Shown in pieces: positions 45,160 to 54,111 of a stretch of 64,000 nucleotides of DNA. Source of the DNA: Mucilaginibacter glaciei (GTDB lineage: Bacteria; Bacteroidota; Bacteroidia; Sphingobacteriales; Sphingobacteriaceae); the NCBI RefSeq assembly GCF_014773245.1, contig NZ_JACWMX010000001.1:620001-684000 (forward strand). The letters are read 5' to 3'. Below the pieces are notes generated by a model, which searched no databases, had not been told where the DNA came from, and saw nothing but the letters and a program-made list of their open reading frames with translations. The translations under genes and the position numbers were made by a program. The number at the start of each line of letters is the position of its first letter. Position 1 is the stretch's first letter.

Positions 45160-47628
45160 ATGAAAAACTTCCTGAGAAATGGCACTGCGCTTTTGCTTTC
45201 GCTTGTATCGCTGCAATTATACGCACAGCAACAAATGCCGGCTTACCCGCTTATTACCCATAATCCATACTTTAGTGTTTGGTCAAATACCGATAAATTA
45301 AACGAATCTGTCACCACCCATTGGACAGGTAAAGATCAATCGCTGGTTGGAGTTGTTAAGGTTGATGGCGATTTTTATCGTTTTATGGGGCAGTCTTCAA
45401 AGCTGTATAATACTATCGTGGCCGATGGCGATGAAAGGCCGGCAATGGTAAAATATCAAATGGAGGGTACTGTGCCTGACAATTGGGAAAAGCCATCTTT
45501 TAACGATACCGGGTGGAAAACAGGCTTAACACCTTTTGGAGATGACCGCAGTAAGGCGGGTACAAAATGGATCGGAACAGACGTATGGATCAGAAAAAAA
45601 TTCAACCTCACAAAAGTTCCGTCGGGAAAGTTGATGCTCAAATTATTTCATGATGACGGTGCAGAAGTTTACCTGAACGGCCAAAATATTCTGAAGAAAG
45701 GCGGGGCAAATGGCGATTATGAAATGATCGAACTATCGGGTTCAGCAAAATCACAATTAGTCACCGGCGAAAACTTATTGGCTATCCATTGCAATAACAC
45801 CGGTGGCGGTACCTGGATAGATGCAGGCTTGGTAGAAGAGCAGGAAAACAAAATGGACAATGCAATAAAGAAGGCTAAACAAACCTCGGTAAAGGTTACC
45901 GCTACTCAAACAGCCTATCAGTTTAAGTGCGGCGATATCGACCTTGACGTTACCTTCACATCCCCCCTGATCTTGAACAATCTGGCAGTGTTGTCTTCGC
46001 CGGTATCATATATTACCTACAACGTGCGCGCTAATGACGGTAAAAAGCACACGGTCAGCATATTTCAAGGTGTATCAACAAACGTAGCGGTAGACCAGCC
46101 CAAGCAGGAGGTAAATATCTGGCCCTATGCCAAAAACAGCTTACAGATATTAAAGGCCGGCACTGTCGAGCAGCCCATACTCAAAAAAAAGGGGGATAAT
46201 GTGCGCATTGACTGGGGGTACATGTATGTAGCAGCAAGTGGCGCTAAACAATATACCACCCGGCAGGATGATGCAATCAATTCGTTCTGTAAAGCTACCC
46301 CAAATAAAACAGCCATGCTTACAACCGGCACCAAAATGATGCTAAATACAGTATTCGATCTGGGTAGTGTGGGCGGTAACCTCGTGAGCAAATATACTAT
46401 GCTGGGTTATGACGATATCTACTCCGTACAGTACTTTGGTACTAATCTCAAACCCTGGTGGCGTAACCAGCCCGGTGCAAACATTGACGGTGTGCTGCAA
46501 AAAGCCGCAGCCGATTATTTATCGGTGATGGCACTTTGCAATAAAACGGATGTGCAGATCTATAATGACGCAAATAAAGCTGGTGGTGCAGCGTATGCTA
46601 AACTTTGTATTATGGGATACAGGCAGAGCATAGCTGCGCACCAACTGGTCAAAAGCCCACAGGGCGATCTGCTTTTCTTATCTAAAGAAAACTTTAGTAA
46701 TGGCTCAATTAACACGGTGGATGTTACTTATCCGTCAGCACCCCTATATTTATTATATAACCCGGCTTTGATGAAGGGCATGCTGAACGGAATTTTCTAC
46801 TACAGCGAAAGTGGTAAATGGAAAAAGCCCTTTGCAGCGCATGACCTGGGTACTTACCCCTTGGCTAACGGCCAAACTTACGGCGAGGATATGCCGGTAG
46901 AAGAATCGGGCAATATGATCATCCTAACCGCCGCAATTGTAGATGCGGAGAAAAACCCTGCCTTTGCCAAAAAGCATTGGAAAACACTAACCATTTGGAC
47001 AAATTACCTTGCCCAATCAGGTTTCGATCCGGGAAACCAGCTTTGTACCGATGATTTTGCAGGCCACCTGGCGCACAACATCAATTTATCTGTAAAAGCT
47101 ATTGTGGCGATAGGTGCCTACGCTAAAATGGCCGGGATGGCGGGGCAAACGGTTACAGCAGCCAAGTACAGTAAACTGGCCAAAGAACTATCGGCTAAAT
47201 GGGTAGCGAAAGCTGATGCCGGCGATCATTATGCATTGGTGTTTGATAACAAGAATACCTGGAGCCAGAAATACAACATGGTTTGGGATAAGGTGCTGAA
47301 GTTAAACTTGTTCCCGCAGGCTGTATATGATAAAGAGATCAAATATTATTTGACCAAACAGAACGAGTTCGGCCTGCCGTTGGATAGCCGCAAAAGTTAC
47401 ACCAAATCCGACTGGATAGTATGGACGGCATCTATGGCAAAAGATCAGGCCGACTTTAAGGCCTTGATAGATCCGGTTTATAAGTATGCAACCGAAACAT
47501 CATCACGTGTACCGATCAGCGACTGGCACGAAACTACCGACGGTAAGATGGTGGGTTTCCAGGCACGGAGCGTGGTAGGCGGCTATTTTATGAAAGTATT
47601 AGCTACAAAATCGGAAGTTAAAAAGTAA
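45160..47628 (+). CDS. exported glutaminase-like protein (DUF4965/GtaA type) with inserted jelly-roll domain
   Basis: An 822-residue exported protein. The signal peptide ends at LYAQ, followed by the DUF4964 opening PLITHNPYFSVWS, then the DUF5127/DUF4965 region and an (alpha/alpha) glycosidase-like C-terminus (GEDMPVEESGNMIILTAAIV, KVLKLNLFP, DWHETTDG). This is the fungal GtaA-like glutaminase architecture found in Bacteroidota. Around residues 105-225 a galactose-binding-like jelly roll is inserted (WEKPSFNDTGWKTGL, FHDDGAEVYLNG, ENLLAIHC), reminiscent of glycosidase beta-sandwich modules. Glutaminase activity is the family assignment; the catalytic residues are not defined to my knowledge. 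Confidence 0.82.
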   Translation: MKNFLRNGTALLLSLVSLQLYAQQQMPAYPLITHNPYFSVWSNTDKLNESVTTHWTGKDQSLVGVVKVDGDFYRFMGQSSKLYNTIVADGDERPAMVKYQMEGTVPDNWEKPSFNDTGWKTGLTPFGDDRSKAGTKWIGTDVWIRKKFNLTKVPSGKLMLKLFHDDGAEVYLNGQNILKKGGANGDYEMIELSGSAKSQLVTGENLLAIHCNNTGGGTWIDAGLVEEQENKMDNAIKKAKQTSVKVTATQTAYQFKCGDIDLDVTFTSPLILNNLAVLSSPVSYITYNVRANDGKKHTVSIFQGVSTNVAVDQPKQEVNIWPYAKNSLQILKAGTVEQPILKKKGDNVRIDWGYMYVAASGAKQYTTRQDDAINSFCKATPNKTAMLTTGTKMMLNTVFDLGSVGGNLVSKYTMLGYDDIYSVQYFGTNLKPWWRNQPGANIDGVLQKAAADYLSVMALCNKTDVQIYNDANKAGGAAYAKLCIMGYRQSIAAHQLVKSPQGDLLFLSKENFSNGSINTVDVTYPSAPLYLLYNPALMKGMLNGIFYYSESGKWKKPFAAHDLGTYPLANGQTYGEDMPVEESGNMIILTAAIVDAEKNPAFAKKHWKTLTIWTNYLAQSGFDPGNQLCTDDFAGHLAHNINLSVKAIVAIGAYAKMAGMAGQTVTAAKYSKLAKELSAKWVAKADAGDHYALVFDNKNTWSQKYNMVWDKVLKLNLFPQAVYDKEIKYYLTKQNEFGLPLDSRKSYTKSDWIVWTASMAKDQADFKALIDPVYKYATETSSRVPISDWHETTDGKMVGFQARSVVGGYFMKVLATKSEVKK

Positions 47629-47647
47629 TACGGGAAATTACATTTAG

Positions 47648-47678
47648 GCGCCATTCGCTATAGCGGATGGCGCTTTTT
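47648..47678 (+). terminator. rho-independent terminator after the glutaminase-like gene
   Basis: An 11-position stem GCGCCATTCGC/GCGGATGGCGC with one mismatch and a TATA loop is followed by TTTTT, 20 nt after the stop codon. Confidence 0.9.
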
Positions 47679-47706
47679 GCATTTAATTTTTTTCTACTTT
47701 TAGGCT

Positions 47707-48396
47707 ATGAAAATATTAGGCCTTTTAGGCGGCACAAGTTGGGTATCCACTGTAGATTATTACCGTTTTATTAATCAGGAAATTAACGATAAGCTGGGTG
47801 GGGTTAATGCAGCGCATCTTTTACTGCACTCTTTTAATTATGCTGATATAGGCAAGCATTTATCCGTAAATGATTGGGACGCCGTTACCGACATGATGGT
47901 TAAAGCCGGTAAGGGCTTGAGGGAGAGCGGTGCAGAGGCTATTGTTTTATGTGCCAATACCATGCACCTGATAGCCCCTGCAGTTGAGCGGGAAGTAGGC
48001 TTGCCTGTAATTCATATCGCCGTAGCGACTGCTAAAGCCATTAACAGGGCCGGCATTAAAACCGTAGCTTTGTTAGGTACAAGATTTACTATGGAGCGCG
48101 ATTTTTTTATAAATAAGCTAAAGGATGCCGGGATAGATGCGCTGCTCCCAGAAAAAGACGACCGCGACTTTATTCACCAAACGCTCGTAGAAGAATTAGG
48201 TAAGGGAATTACCAAGCCCGAAACTAAGGAACGTTATTTAAGCATCATCGAAAACTTGCGACAACAAGGAGCCGTGGGGGTGATATTGGGCTGTACAGAA
48301 ATTCCTTTGTTGATACAGCCCGCAGATACCGCTATTATTCAATTTGACACGACGAGGATCCATTCCAGCGCAGCGGTTGAATTCGCTTTGAGTTAA
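47707..48396 (+). CDS. aspartate/glutamate racemase family protein
   Basis: A 229-residue cofactor-independent racemase of the two-cysteine type. It opens with GLLGGTSWVSTVDYY; the catalytic Cys pair is in VLCANTMHL (about 82) and LGCTEIPLL (about 197). It would interconvert L- and D-aspartate or a related amino acid. It is not the MurI glutamate racemase, whose motifs differ. It follows a terminator and precedes the UMF1 gene by 30 nt. A TACTTTTA box lies too close to its ATG to be a certain promoter. Confidence 0.88.
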   Translation: MKILGLLGGTSWVSTVDYYRFINQEINDKLGGVNAAHLLLHSFNYADIGKHLSVNDWDAVTDMMVKAGKGLRESGAEAIVLCANTMHLIAPAVEREVGLPVIHIAVATAKAINRAGIKTVALLGTRFTMERDFFINKLKDAGIDALLPEKDDRDFIHQTLVEELGKGITKPETKERYLSIIENLRQQGAVGVILGCTEIPLLIQPADTAIIQFDTTRIHSSAAVEFALS

Positions 48397-48426
48397 TCTG
48401 CAAAATTTGTCTACTTTTAAATTGTA

Positions 48427-49749
48427 ATGCAAGCAAAAAACGACAAGAGAACCATTCGGGCCTGGGCAATGTTCGATTGGGCTAACTCGGCATATAACCT
48501 GGTTATTACGTCAACTATATTCCCGGCCTACTATGTAGCTATCACCGCTAATGCTGCGAATGGCAACAAGGTTAGCTTTTTTGGGCACAGCTTTGTAAAT
48601 ACCGCACTGTCTGATTATGCGCTTGCCGTCGCCTATATGATAATGGTGCTGCTGTTGCCCATATTAAGCTCCATCGCCGACTATCGCGGTAACAAAAAGG
48701 TGTTTATGCAATTCTTTACCTTGCTGGGCTCTGCGGCTTGCTGCGGCCTGTTCTTTTTTAACAGCAACCGGTTAGAATTAGGCATTATCTGCTTTGCTTT
48801 AGCAGCCATTGGATATAGCGGCGGGTTTGTATTTTACAACTCCTACCTGCCCGAAATTGCCACCGTTGATATGCAGGATAAGGTAAGCGCCAAGGGTTTT
48901 ACTTACGGCTATATCGGTAGCGTATTGTTGCAGTTAATCTGTTTTGCATTTGTATTAAAGCCGGAACTGTTCGGCATAACAAATAAATCTTTACCTGCGC
49001 AAATTTCCTTTTTATTGGTAGGTATCTGGTGGATCGGCTTTGCTATGATCCCATTTAGTGTGCTGCCAAAGGGGAGCCCTAATGCGCAAACACATCAGCA
49101 TCATATTATCAAAGGCGGTTTTATTGAACTGGGTAAAGTGTGGATGAAAATAAAATCGATGCCTCTGTTGAAACGTTACCTGCCTGCTTTTTTCTTTTAC
49201 TCTATGGGGGTGCAAACCATTATGCTGGTGGCCACAGGTTTCGCCGCTAAAGAACTAAAGATGGAAACATCGGCACTGATCACCATTATCTTAATCATCC
49301 AGATTGTAGCGGTAGTAGGTGCTACGCTGATGTCGCGCTTGTCTGACAAGTTTGGTAACGTGAAGGTTTTGATACTAACCGTGGCCATATGGGTTGCCGT
49401 TTGTATTGCTGCGTATTACACCACAACGGCTAAGCAATTCTATATCGTAGCTGTGATTGTAGGACTGGTAATGGGAGGGATCCAGTCGCTATCAAGGTCA
49501 ACTTACTCCAAGTATCTGCCTGAGAACCTCTCGGATACTGCATCCTTTTTTAGCTTTTACGATGTAACCGAAAAACTTGCTATTGTAGGGGGCTTGTTCA
49601 GCTTTGGTTTTATAGAAGAACTGACCGGCAGCATGCGTAATTCGACATTGGTTTTGTGTGGGTTTTTTGTTATCGGCTTGATATTATTGCTAAACCTGCT
49701 AACCGCCGAACGAAAAGTTAAGAAAAATTCGGAATTTAGCGGCGTTTAA
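48427..49749 (+). CDS. UMF1-family (Atg22-like) MFS transporter
   Basis: A 440-residue transporter with about 12 membrane helices. The N-terminus RTIRAWAMFDWANSAYNLVI is the signature of the UMF1/Atg22-like branch of the major facilitator superfamily, and GGIQSLSRSTYSKYLPE is the conserved loop after helix 10. The related yeast Atg22 exports amino acids from the vacuole; bacterial substrates are unknown. It lies 30 nt after the racemase and 8 nt before the LutA-like gene, so the three genes probably form an operon. Confidence 0.9.
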   Translation: MQAKNDKRTIRAWAMFDWANSAYNLVITSTIFPAYYVAITANAANGNKVSFFGHSFVNTALSDYALAVAYMIMVLLLPILSSIADYRGNKKVFMQFFTLLGSAACCGLFFFNSNRLELGIICFALAAIGYSGGFVFYNSYLPEIATVDMQDKVSAKGFTYGYIGSVLLQLICFAFVLKPELFGITNKSLPAQISFLLVGIWWIGFAMIPFSVLPKGSPNAQTHQHHIIKGGFIELGKVWMKIKSMPLLKRYLPAFFFYSMGVQTIMLVATGFAAKELKMETSALITIILIIQIVAVVGATLMSRLSDKFGNVKVLILTVAIWVAVCIAAYYTTTAKQFYIVAVIVGLVMGGIQSLSRSTYSKYLPENLSDTASFFSFYDVTEKLAIVGGLFSFGFIEELTGSMRNSTLVLCGFFVIGLILLLNLLTAERKVKKNSEFSGV

Positions 49750-49757
49750 TCCGTACC

Positions 49758-50486
49758 ATGAACATCGAACTATTTATACCCTGTTTTATCGATCAGCTTT
49801 ATCCCGAAACCGCCTTCAATACGGTTAAGGTGTTGGAAAAAGCAGGTTGTGTGGTTAAATATAACCTTGAGCAAACCTGCTGCGGGCAACCGGCCTTTAA
49901 TGCGGGTTTTTGGGATGATGCAAAGGCTGTAGGTACTAAGTTTCTGAATGATTTTCACGAGGACAGCGTAATTGTATCACCGTCTGCATCCTGCACGGGG
50001 ATGGTTCGTAATTATTATAACGATCTGTTTACTAACACTACATCACATAACAAATGCCGCAATATTCAAAGCAATATCTACGAGCTGAGTGATTTTTTAG
50101 TGAATATTTTGCAGGTAGATTATTTTGGTGCCGAGTTAGACGGCAGGGCAGTTTATCACGATAGTTGCAGCGGTTTGCGCGAATGTAAAATAAAGGAGGA
50201 GCCCCGGCAGTTGCTCTCGAAGGTGTTGGGATTGGAACTGGTAGACCTGAAAGATAACGAAACCTGCTGCGGTTTTGGTGGGACCTTTGCGGTTAAGTTT
50301 GATGCCATATCGAGCGCTATGGCGCAGCAAAAAGTGGATAATGCTCTGGCTGCTAAAGCCGATTATATTATCTCGACAGATGCGTCATGCCTGTTGCATT
50401 TGCAGGGATATATTGATAAAAATAGCCTTCCTATAAAAACTATTCATATCGCCGATGTACTGGCGCATGGTTGGGGGAATGTGTAA
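49758..50486 (+). CDS. LutA/YkgE-type cysteine-rich (CCG) oxidoreductase subunit
   Basis: A 242-residue protein of two CCG domains. The first has PCFIDQLYP, TCCGQPAFN and SASCTGM; the second has HDSCSGLREC, ETCCGFGGTF and TDASCLLHL. This is the LutA subunit of the L-lactate oxidation complex LutABC, which binds an unusual Fe-S cluster between the two motifs. lutB and lutC do not follow; the next gene is on the other strand. Either they lie elsewhere or this solo protein serves another redox complex, as in HdrB-type subunits. Confidence 0.87.
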   Translation: MNIELFIPCFIDQLYPETAFNTVKVLEKAGCVVKYNLEQTCCGQPAFNAGFWDDAKAVGTKFLNDFHEDSVIVSPSASCTGMVRNYYNDLFTNTTSHNKCRNIQSNIYELSDFLVNILQVDYFGAELDGRAVYHDSCSGLRECKIKEEPRQLLSKVLGLELVDLKDNETCCGFGGTFAVKFDAISSAMAQQKVDNALAAKADYIISTDASCLLHLQGYIDKNSLPIKTIHIADVLAHGWGNV

Positions 50487-50506
50487 AAGAGGTTAAGCTG
50501 AGCAGG

Positions 50507-50578
50507 GCCATCCTGAGCCTGTCGAAGGATATGTGTTTAGTAATATAGTCCACTAATGGTTCGACAAGCTCACCAAGA
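50507..50578. repeat. intergenic inverted repeat (TGAGCCTGTCGAA type)
   Basis: Left arm TGAGCCTGTCGAA (50514-50526) and right arm TTCGACAAGCTCA (50560-50572) differ at one position and enclose 33 nt; the flanking ATCCT/GGAT and ATGG extend them. From memory, TGAGCYTGTCGAA-type palindromes are scattered intergenic repeats in many bacterial genomes. It lies between two convergent genes and may serve as a bidirectional terminator. Confidence 0.75.
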
Positions 50579-50601
50579 TAAATTTTAATTATCAGTTTAA
50601 C

Positions 50602-51999
50602 CTACAACTCATAAACCATATCCTTTTCAGGAATGGTAACCCTGTAACCTTCTGCTTCTAAATCATCTGCCAGTGCCTGCATGCTGCTTTCCTCGCCATG
50701 CACCAAATACACGCCTTTAAGCTTATTAGCATCCTGCGACTTGATGTTATTCATCAAATCTTCATGATCGCCGTGGGCGCTTAAAACATCTGTTTTTTTG
50801 ATGGTCGCATATACAGACAGATCGCGGTCTTTAATATGTACAATTGGGTCACCGCGTAACAGGCGGTAACCCAATGTCCCTTTAGCACAGTAACCAATGA
50901 ACAGGATGGTGCAGTAATAATTCTGGATATTGTAAAATAAGTGATCCTGGATGCGGCCGCCTTCCAGCATCCCTGCGGACGATATGATGATGCAGGGTTC
51001 GTAATAGTTAGACACCTGCTTGCTGTCTTTCAGGCTTTCTACATAGGTCAGGTTATCAAAATCAAACTCGTCGCCTTGTTTATTATAAAACTCCTGCGCC
51101 TCCGGGTTCACCAAGTTGTGGAATTTGCGGTATAAACTGGTGGCCCTCGTAGCCATAGGGCTATCTACAAACACCCGCACAGGTGGCAGTTTGCCACTGC
51201 TGAAGATCTTATTCAAGGCAAATACTAAAGATTGTGTGCGCCCGATGCTGAACGCGGGGATAATTAACCGGCCTTGCTCTTTAACACAAACCTTATCAAT
51301 CGTTTCCATCAGCGCTTCCTCGACAGATTGGCCCTTAGTATGGTTCCGGCCGCCGTAGGTAGATTCAGAAACTACATAATCCACTTGCGGCAGCATTTCC
51401 GGATCGTTCAAAACCGGGTAATTCTTGCGGCCAATATCGCCGGTAAAGGCTATCGACTTTTCTACACCGTCTTCGGTGACCCGTAAAATAGCTGCTGCCG
51501 CACCTAATAAATGGCCTGCCTGTATAAAGGTTAGTTCAATATCACCCGTGATCCTGAACGGTTTATTAAAGCCGATGGTCACGAAACGTTCTACCGTATC
51601 CATCACGTGCTTTTGCAGGTAAAGGGGCTGCGGGCCGCTGCTGCGCTGGTGTTTATGCCTGCGGTTGCGGTGGCTTTTTTGTGATTTCTGCAAAAAGATG
51701 TTTACCGAATCCATGAGTAGTAACTCGGTCAGGTCGGCTGTAGGCGGGGTGCACAATATCTGGCCGTTAAAACCCATGCGCACCAGGATAGGCAGGTTGC
51801 CCGAGTGATCGATATGGGCGTGTGTAAGTATCACTACATCAATATCTTCCGGCTTAAAATTGAAGTTCTCATTTACTTGCAGGTTGTGGTCTTTTTCGTA
51901 ATCTAAACCACAATCTATTAGTATTTTATATTGGCCAACCTGCAGTAAATGCATGCTGCCGGTAACCTGCCGGGCCGCCCCGTGTATGGATAATTTCAT
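50602..51999 (-). CDS. metallo-beta-lactamase/beta-CASP ribonuclease
   Basis: A 465-residue MBL-fold protein with beta-CASP and RMMBL domains. The metal site is HAHIDH (H60, H62, D64, H65), with further ligands in GHLLGAAA and FTGDIG. The beta-CASP motifs (SESTYGGRNH, IPAFSIGRTQ, SSAGMLEGGR) and the final RMMBL His (LSAHGDHEDL, VHGEES) follow. This is the YSH1/TTHA0252-like class of RNA-processing nucleases, distinct from RNase J. A short basic insertion RNRRHKHQR near residue 110 may bind RNA. It lies between two inverted-repeat elements. Confidence 0.9.
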   Translation of the reverse strand: MKLSIHGAARQVTGSMHLLQVGQYKILIDCGLDYEKDHNLQVNENFNFKPEDIDVVILTHAHIDHSGNLPILVRMGFNGQILCTPPTADLTELLLMDSVNIFLQKSQKSHRNRRHKHQRSSGPQPLYLQKHVMDTVERFVTIGFNKPFRITGDIELTFIQAGHLLGAAAAILRVTEDGVEKSIAFTGDIGRKNYPVLNDPEMLPQVDYVVSESTYGGRNHTKGQSVEEALMETIDKVCVKEQGRLIIPAFSIGRTQSLVFALNKIFSSGKLPPVRVFVDSPMATRATSLYRKFHNLVNPEAQEFYNKQGDEFDFDNLTYVESLKDSKQVSNYYEPCIIISSAGMLEGGRIQDHLFYNIQNYYCTILFIGYCAKGTLGYRLLRGDPIVHIKDRDLSVYATIKKTDVLSAHGDHEDLMNNIKSQDANKLKGVYLVHGEESSMQALADDLEAEGYRVTIPEKDMVYEL

Positions 52000-52012
52000 T
52001 GAATATGTTATA

Positions 52013-52101
52013 CGTAATACGTTTTGCGTAGTACGGTTAAATTAGTAAATATATTAAATAGCGCAACGTAAAACTTACAACGCCTAACGCAAAACGTTAT
52101 T
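52013..52101. repeat. intergenic inverted repeat (ACGTTTTGCGT type)
   Basis: A palindrome with left arm GTAATACGTTTTGCGTAGTACG (near 52014-52034) and right arm CGCCTAACGCAAAACGTTAT (52081-52100). The arms match over CGTTTTGCGT plus flanks, with a 45-nt AT-rich middle that itself holds a related GCAACGTAAAAC piece. The right arm covers the last codon region of the ABC exporter gene. It fits a dispersed repeat that can form a hairpin between the exporter and the nuclease gene. Confidence 0.65.
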
Positions 52102-53929
52102 GAACCTCATATTGTAGTTGGCTGAGGTATCGGTAAAGGCCCTGCTGGTTTTCCATCAGTTGCTGGTGGCTGCCGGTTTCTATAATCGTACCTTTTTCCA
52201 GTACGATGATCTTATCTGCCTCGCGAATTGTTGATAACCGGTGAGCGATGATAACCGATGTACGGCCCTTCATTAACACTTCTAAAGCTTCCTGTACCAA
52301 ACGTTCAGATTCCGAGTCGAGCGACGAGGTGGCTTCATCCAGTATCAGTATCGCCGGGTTTTTTAACAGGGCTCTTGCTATCGCAATACGCTGCCGCTGG
52401 CCGCCCGACAATTTCACGCCACGTTCGCCAACAACAGTGTCATAACCTTCGGGAAAGGATGTAATAAACTGATCGGCATTTGCCTTTTTCGCTGCCGCGA
52501 TGATCTCGTCGTCTGATGCACTTAACTTACCGTAGGCGATGTTTTCTTTAATGGTACCCCCAAACAGCATCACATCCTGCGGTACGATGGCCACCTGGTT
52601 ACGGATGTCGGTTAGGGCAAACTCGTTTGCATCCCGGCCATCAAACTGAATTGTCCCGCTCTGCGGATGATAAAACTGCAAGATCAATGCCGCCATCGTT
52701 GATTTACCCGAGCCGCTTGGCCCTACTATCGCGATCCGCTGGCCTGCGGCAGCGCTGAAAGATACATCCTTGAGCACCGTTAATTCCGATCGGGAGGGAT
52801 ATGCGAATACCACATTGTTGAAAGACAAGTTTCCCTCCAGTTTCTCTTTAATCGCATTTTGGCTGGCATCTATCGACACATCTTCGCCGGTTTCATCCAA
52901 AATTTCTAAAACGCGCTCACTTGCACCAACGGCTTTTTGCATGTTGGCGTAAAGGTCTGGAAGGCTGCCCATTGCCGCGCTGATAAAAGCTGCATAAATG
53001 ATAAAGGTTGTGAGTTTACCAAAGGTCATGCCATGATCATGAATGGATACCAGGTAGGATCCGTACCAGATCTCACAAAAGATAGTCCCGAATAAGCAGA
53101 ACACGATAAACGCTCCAAACAAACCACGATATTTAGCGCCCTTAACAGCAATGTTGACTACCTGCTGCAGGTTTTTTTGATATCTGCCGGCTTCAAAAGC
53201 CTCGTTAACAAAGGCCTTTACGTTGGCAATTCCCTGCAAGGTCTCTTCTACAATGGTATTTGATTCGGCCAGTTGGTCTTGTGCCTGGCGGGATAACGTA
53301 CGGATGTATTTACCGAAGAAAATAGCTATACCAATTAAAAATGGCAACACAATCAATAGGGCAGCGGTCAATTTTATAGAAACTACTGCTAATAATATAA
53401 TGCCGCCTATCATGATGATAATCTGGCGGATCATCTCGGCAAAGGTGGTGGTAAGCGTGTCCTGGATCTGGGAAAGATCGGCACTGATACGGCTGTTCAG
53501 TTCACCCACGCGGCGGTTGGCAAAAAAATTCATCGGCAGTGTGACCAGCCGGAAATACGTATCGCGCCTTAAGGCAGCCAAAGCATTCTCTGCCACCTGT
53601 ACAAACCAGGTGATTCTAAAAAAGGATACAAAGCCCTGAAGAAATAATACCACTATGGCTATTTTACCAATTCCACCCAATGTTGCCGGCATGAATTTAT
53701 AGCGCTGAATTCCTTGTGAAGCATCAATCAGGGCCCCGAAAAACCCCGGGAAGGCTAAACCAACCAGACTTGACAGGATCAGGAAAAATAAGCCGCCTAA
53801 AAACTTGGTGCGGTACGGCCTGATATAGCTGAGCAGCCTGCCAATTTTATGCAAACTTTGTTTATTGATCTTTGCCTTGGGTAATTCTGCTTCTGCCTTA
53901 CTGCCACTATTCAATTGTCCTCGTGCCAT
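52097..53929 (-). CDS. MsbA-like ABC exporter (permease-ATPase fusion)
   Basis: A 610-residue half-transporter that should act as a homodimer. Six membrane helices (about residues 40-335) are followed by the ATPase domain with Walker A GPSGSGKST, signature LSGGQRQR, Walker B ILILDEATSSLD and the H-loop IIAHRLST. The type IV exporter family includes lipid A flippases (MsbA), drug and peptide exporters; the substrate is not shown by sequence. A TACTTTTG box 26 nt upstream of the ATG is a likely promoter. The 3' end runs into an inverted repeat. Confidence 0.92.
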   Translation of the reverse strand: MARGQLNSGSKAEAELPKAKINKQSLHKIGRLLSYIRPYRTKFLGGLFFLILSSLVGLAFPGFFGALIDASQGIQRYKFMPATLGGIGKIAIVVLFLQGFVSFFRITWFVQVAENALAALRRDTYFRLVTLPMNFFANRRVGELNSRISADLSQIQDTLTTTFAEMIRQIIIMIGGIILLAVVSIKLTAALLIVLPFLIGIAIFFGKYIRTLSRQAQDQLAESNTIVEETLQGIANVKAFVNEAFEAGRYQKNLQQVVNIAVKGAKYRGLFGAFIVFCLFGTIFCEIWYGSYLVSIHDHGMTFGKLTTFIIYAAFISAAMGSLPDLYANMQKAVGASERVLEILDETGEDVSIDASQNAIKEKLEGNLSFNNVVFAYPSRSELTVLKDVSFSAAAGQRIAIVGPSGSGKSTMAALILQFYHPQSGTIQFDGRDANEFALTDIRNQVAIVPQDVMLFGGTIKENIAYGKLSASDDEIIAAAKKANADQFITSFPEGYDTVVGERGVKLSGGQRQRIAIARALLKNPAILILDEATSSLDSESERLVQEALEVLMKGRTSVIIAHRLSTIREADKIIVLEKGTIIETGSHQQLMENQQGLYRYLSQLQYEVQ

Positions 53930-53954
53930 TTATAAATTGGGGGTTTTCAACCTG

Positions 53955-53962
53955 CAAAAGTA
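53955..53962 (-). promoter_or_regulatory. -7 box upstream of the ABC exporter
   Basis: On the minus strand TACTTTTG followed by CAGG matches TAnnTTTG completely and lies 26 nt before the exporter ATG. A matching -33 TTTG is not clear. Confidence 0.5.
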
Positions 53963-54111
53963 AGGGTTTAATTGATGTGTTTGTTGGGTATGGGTAAAAT
54001 TGATGTGACGGAGCAGGGATGCAAATGGTGTTTTTGCGCAAAAATGCAAAGATCGTAAAAGGATGTAATTTGAATTTATGGATTAGTACCTATATGTGAG
54101 AATTAGTAAAC

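Noticed and set aside
47695..47702. TACTTTTA as promoter of the racemase, and a similar box before the UMF1 gene.
   Set aside because: Both lie within a few bases of the ATG, which would require leaderless mRNA; the match also lacks the final G.
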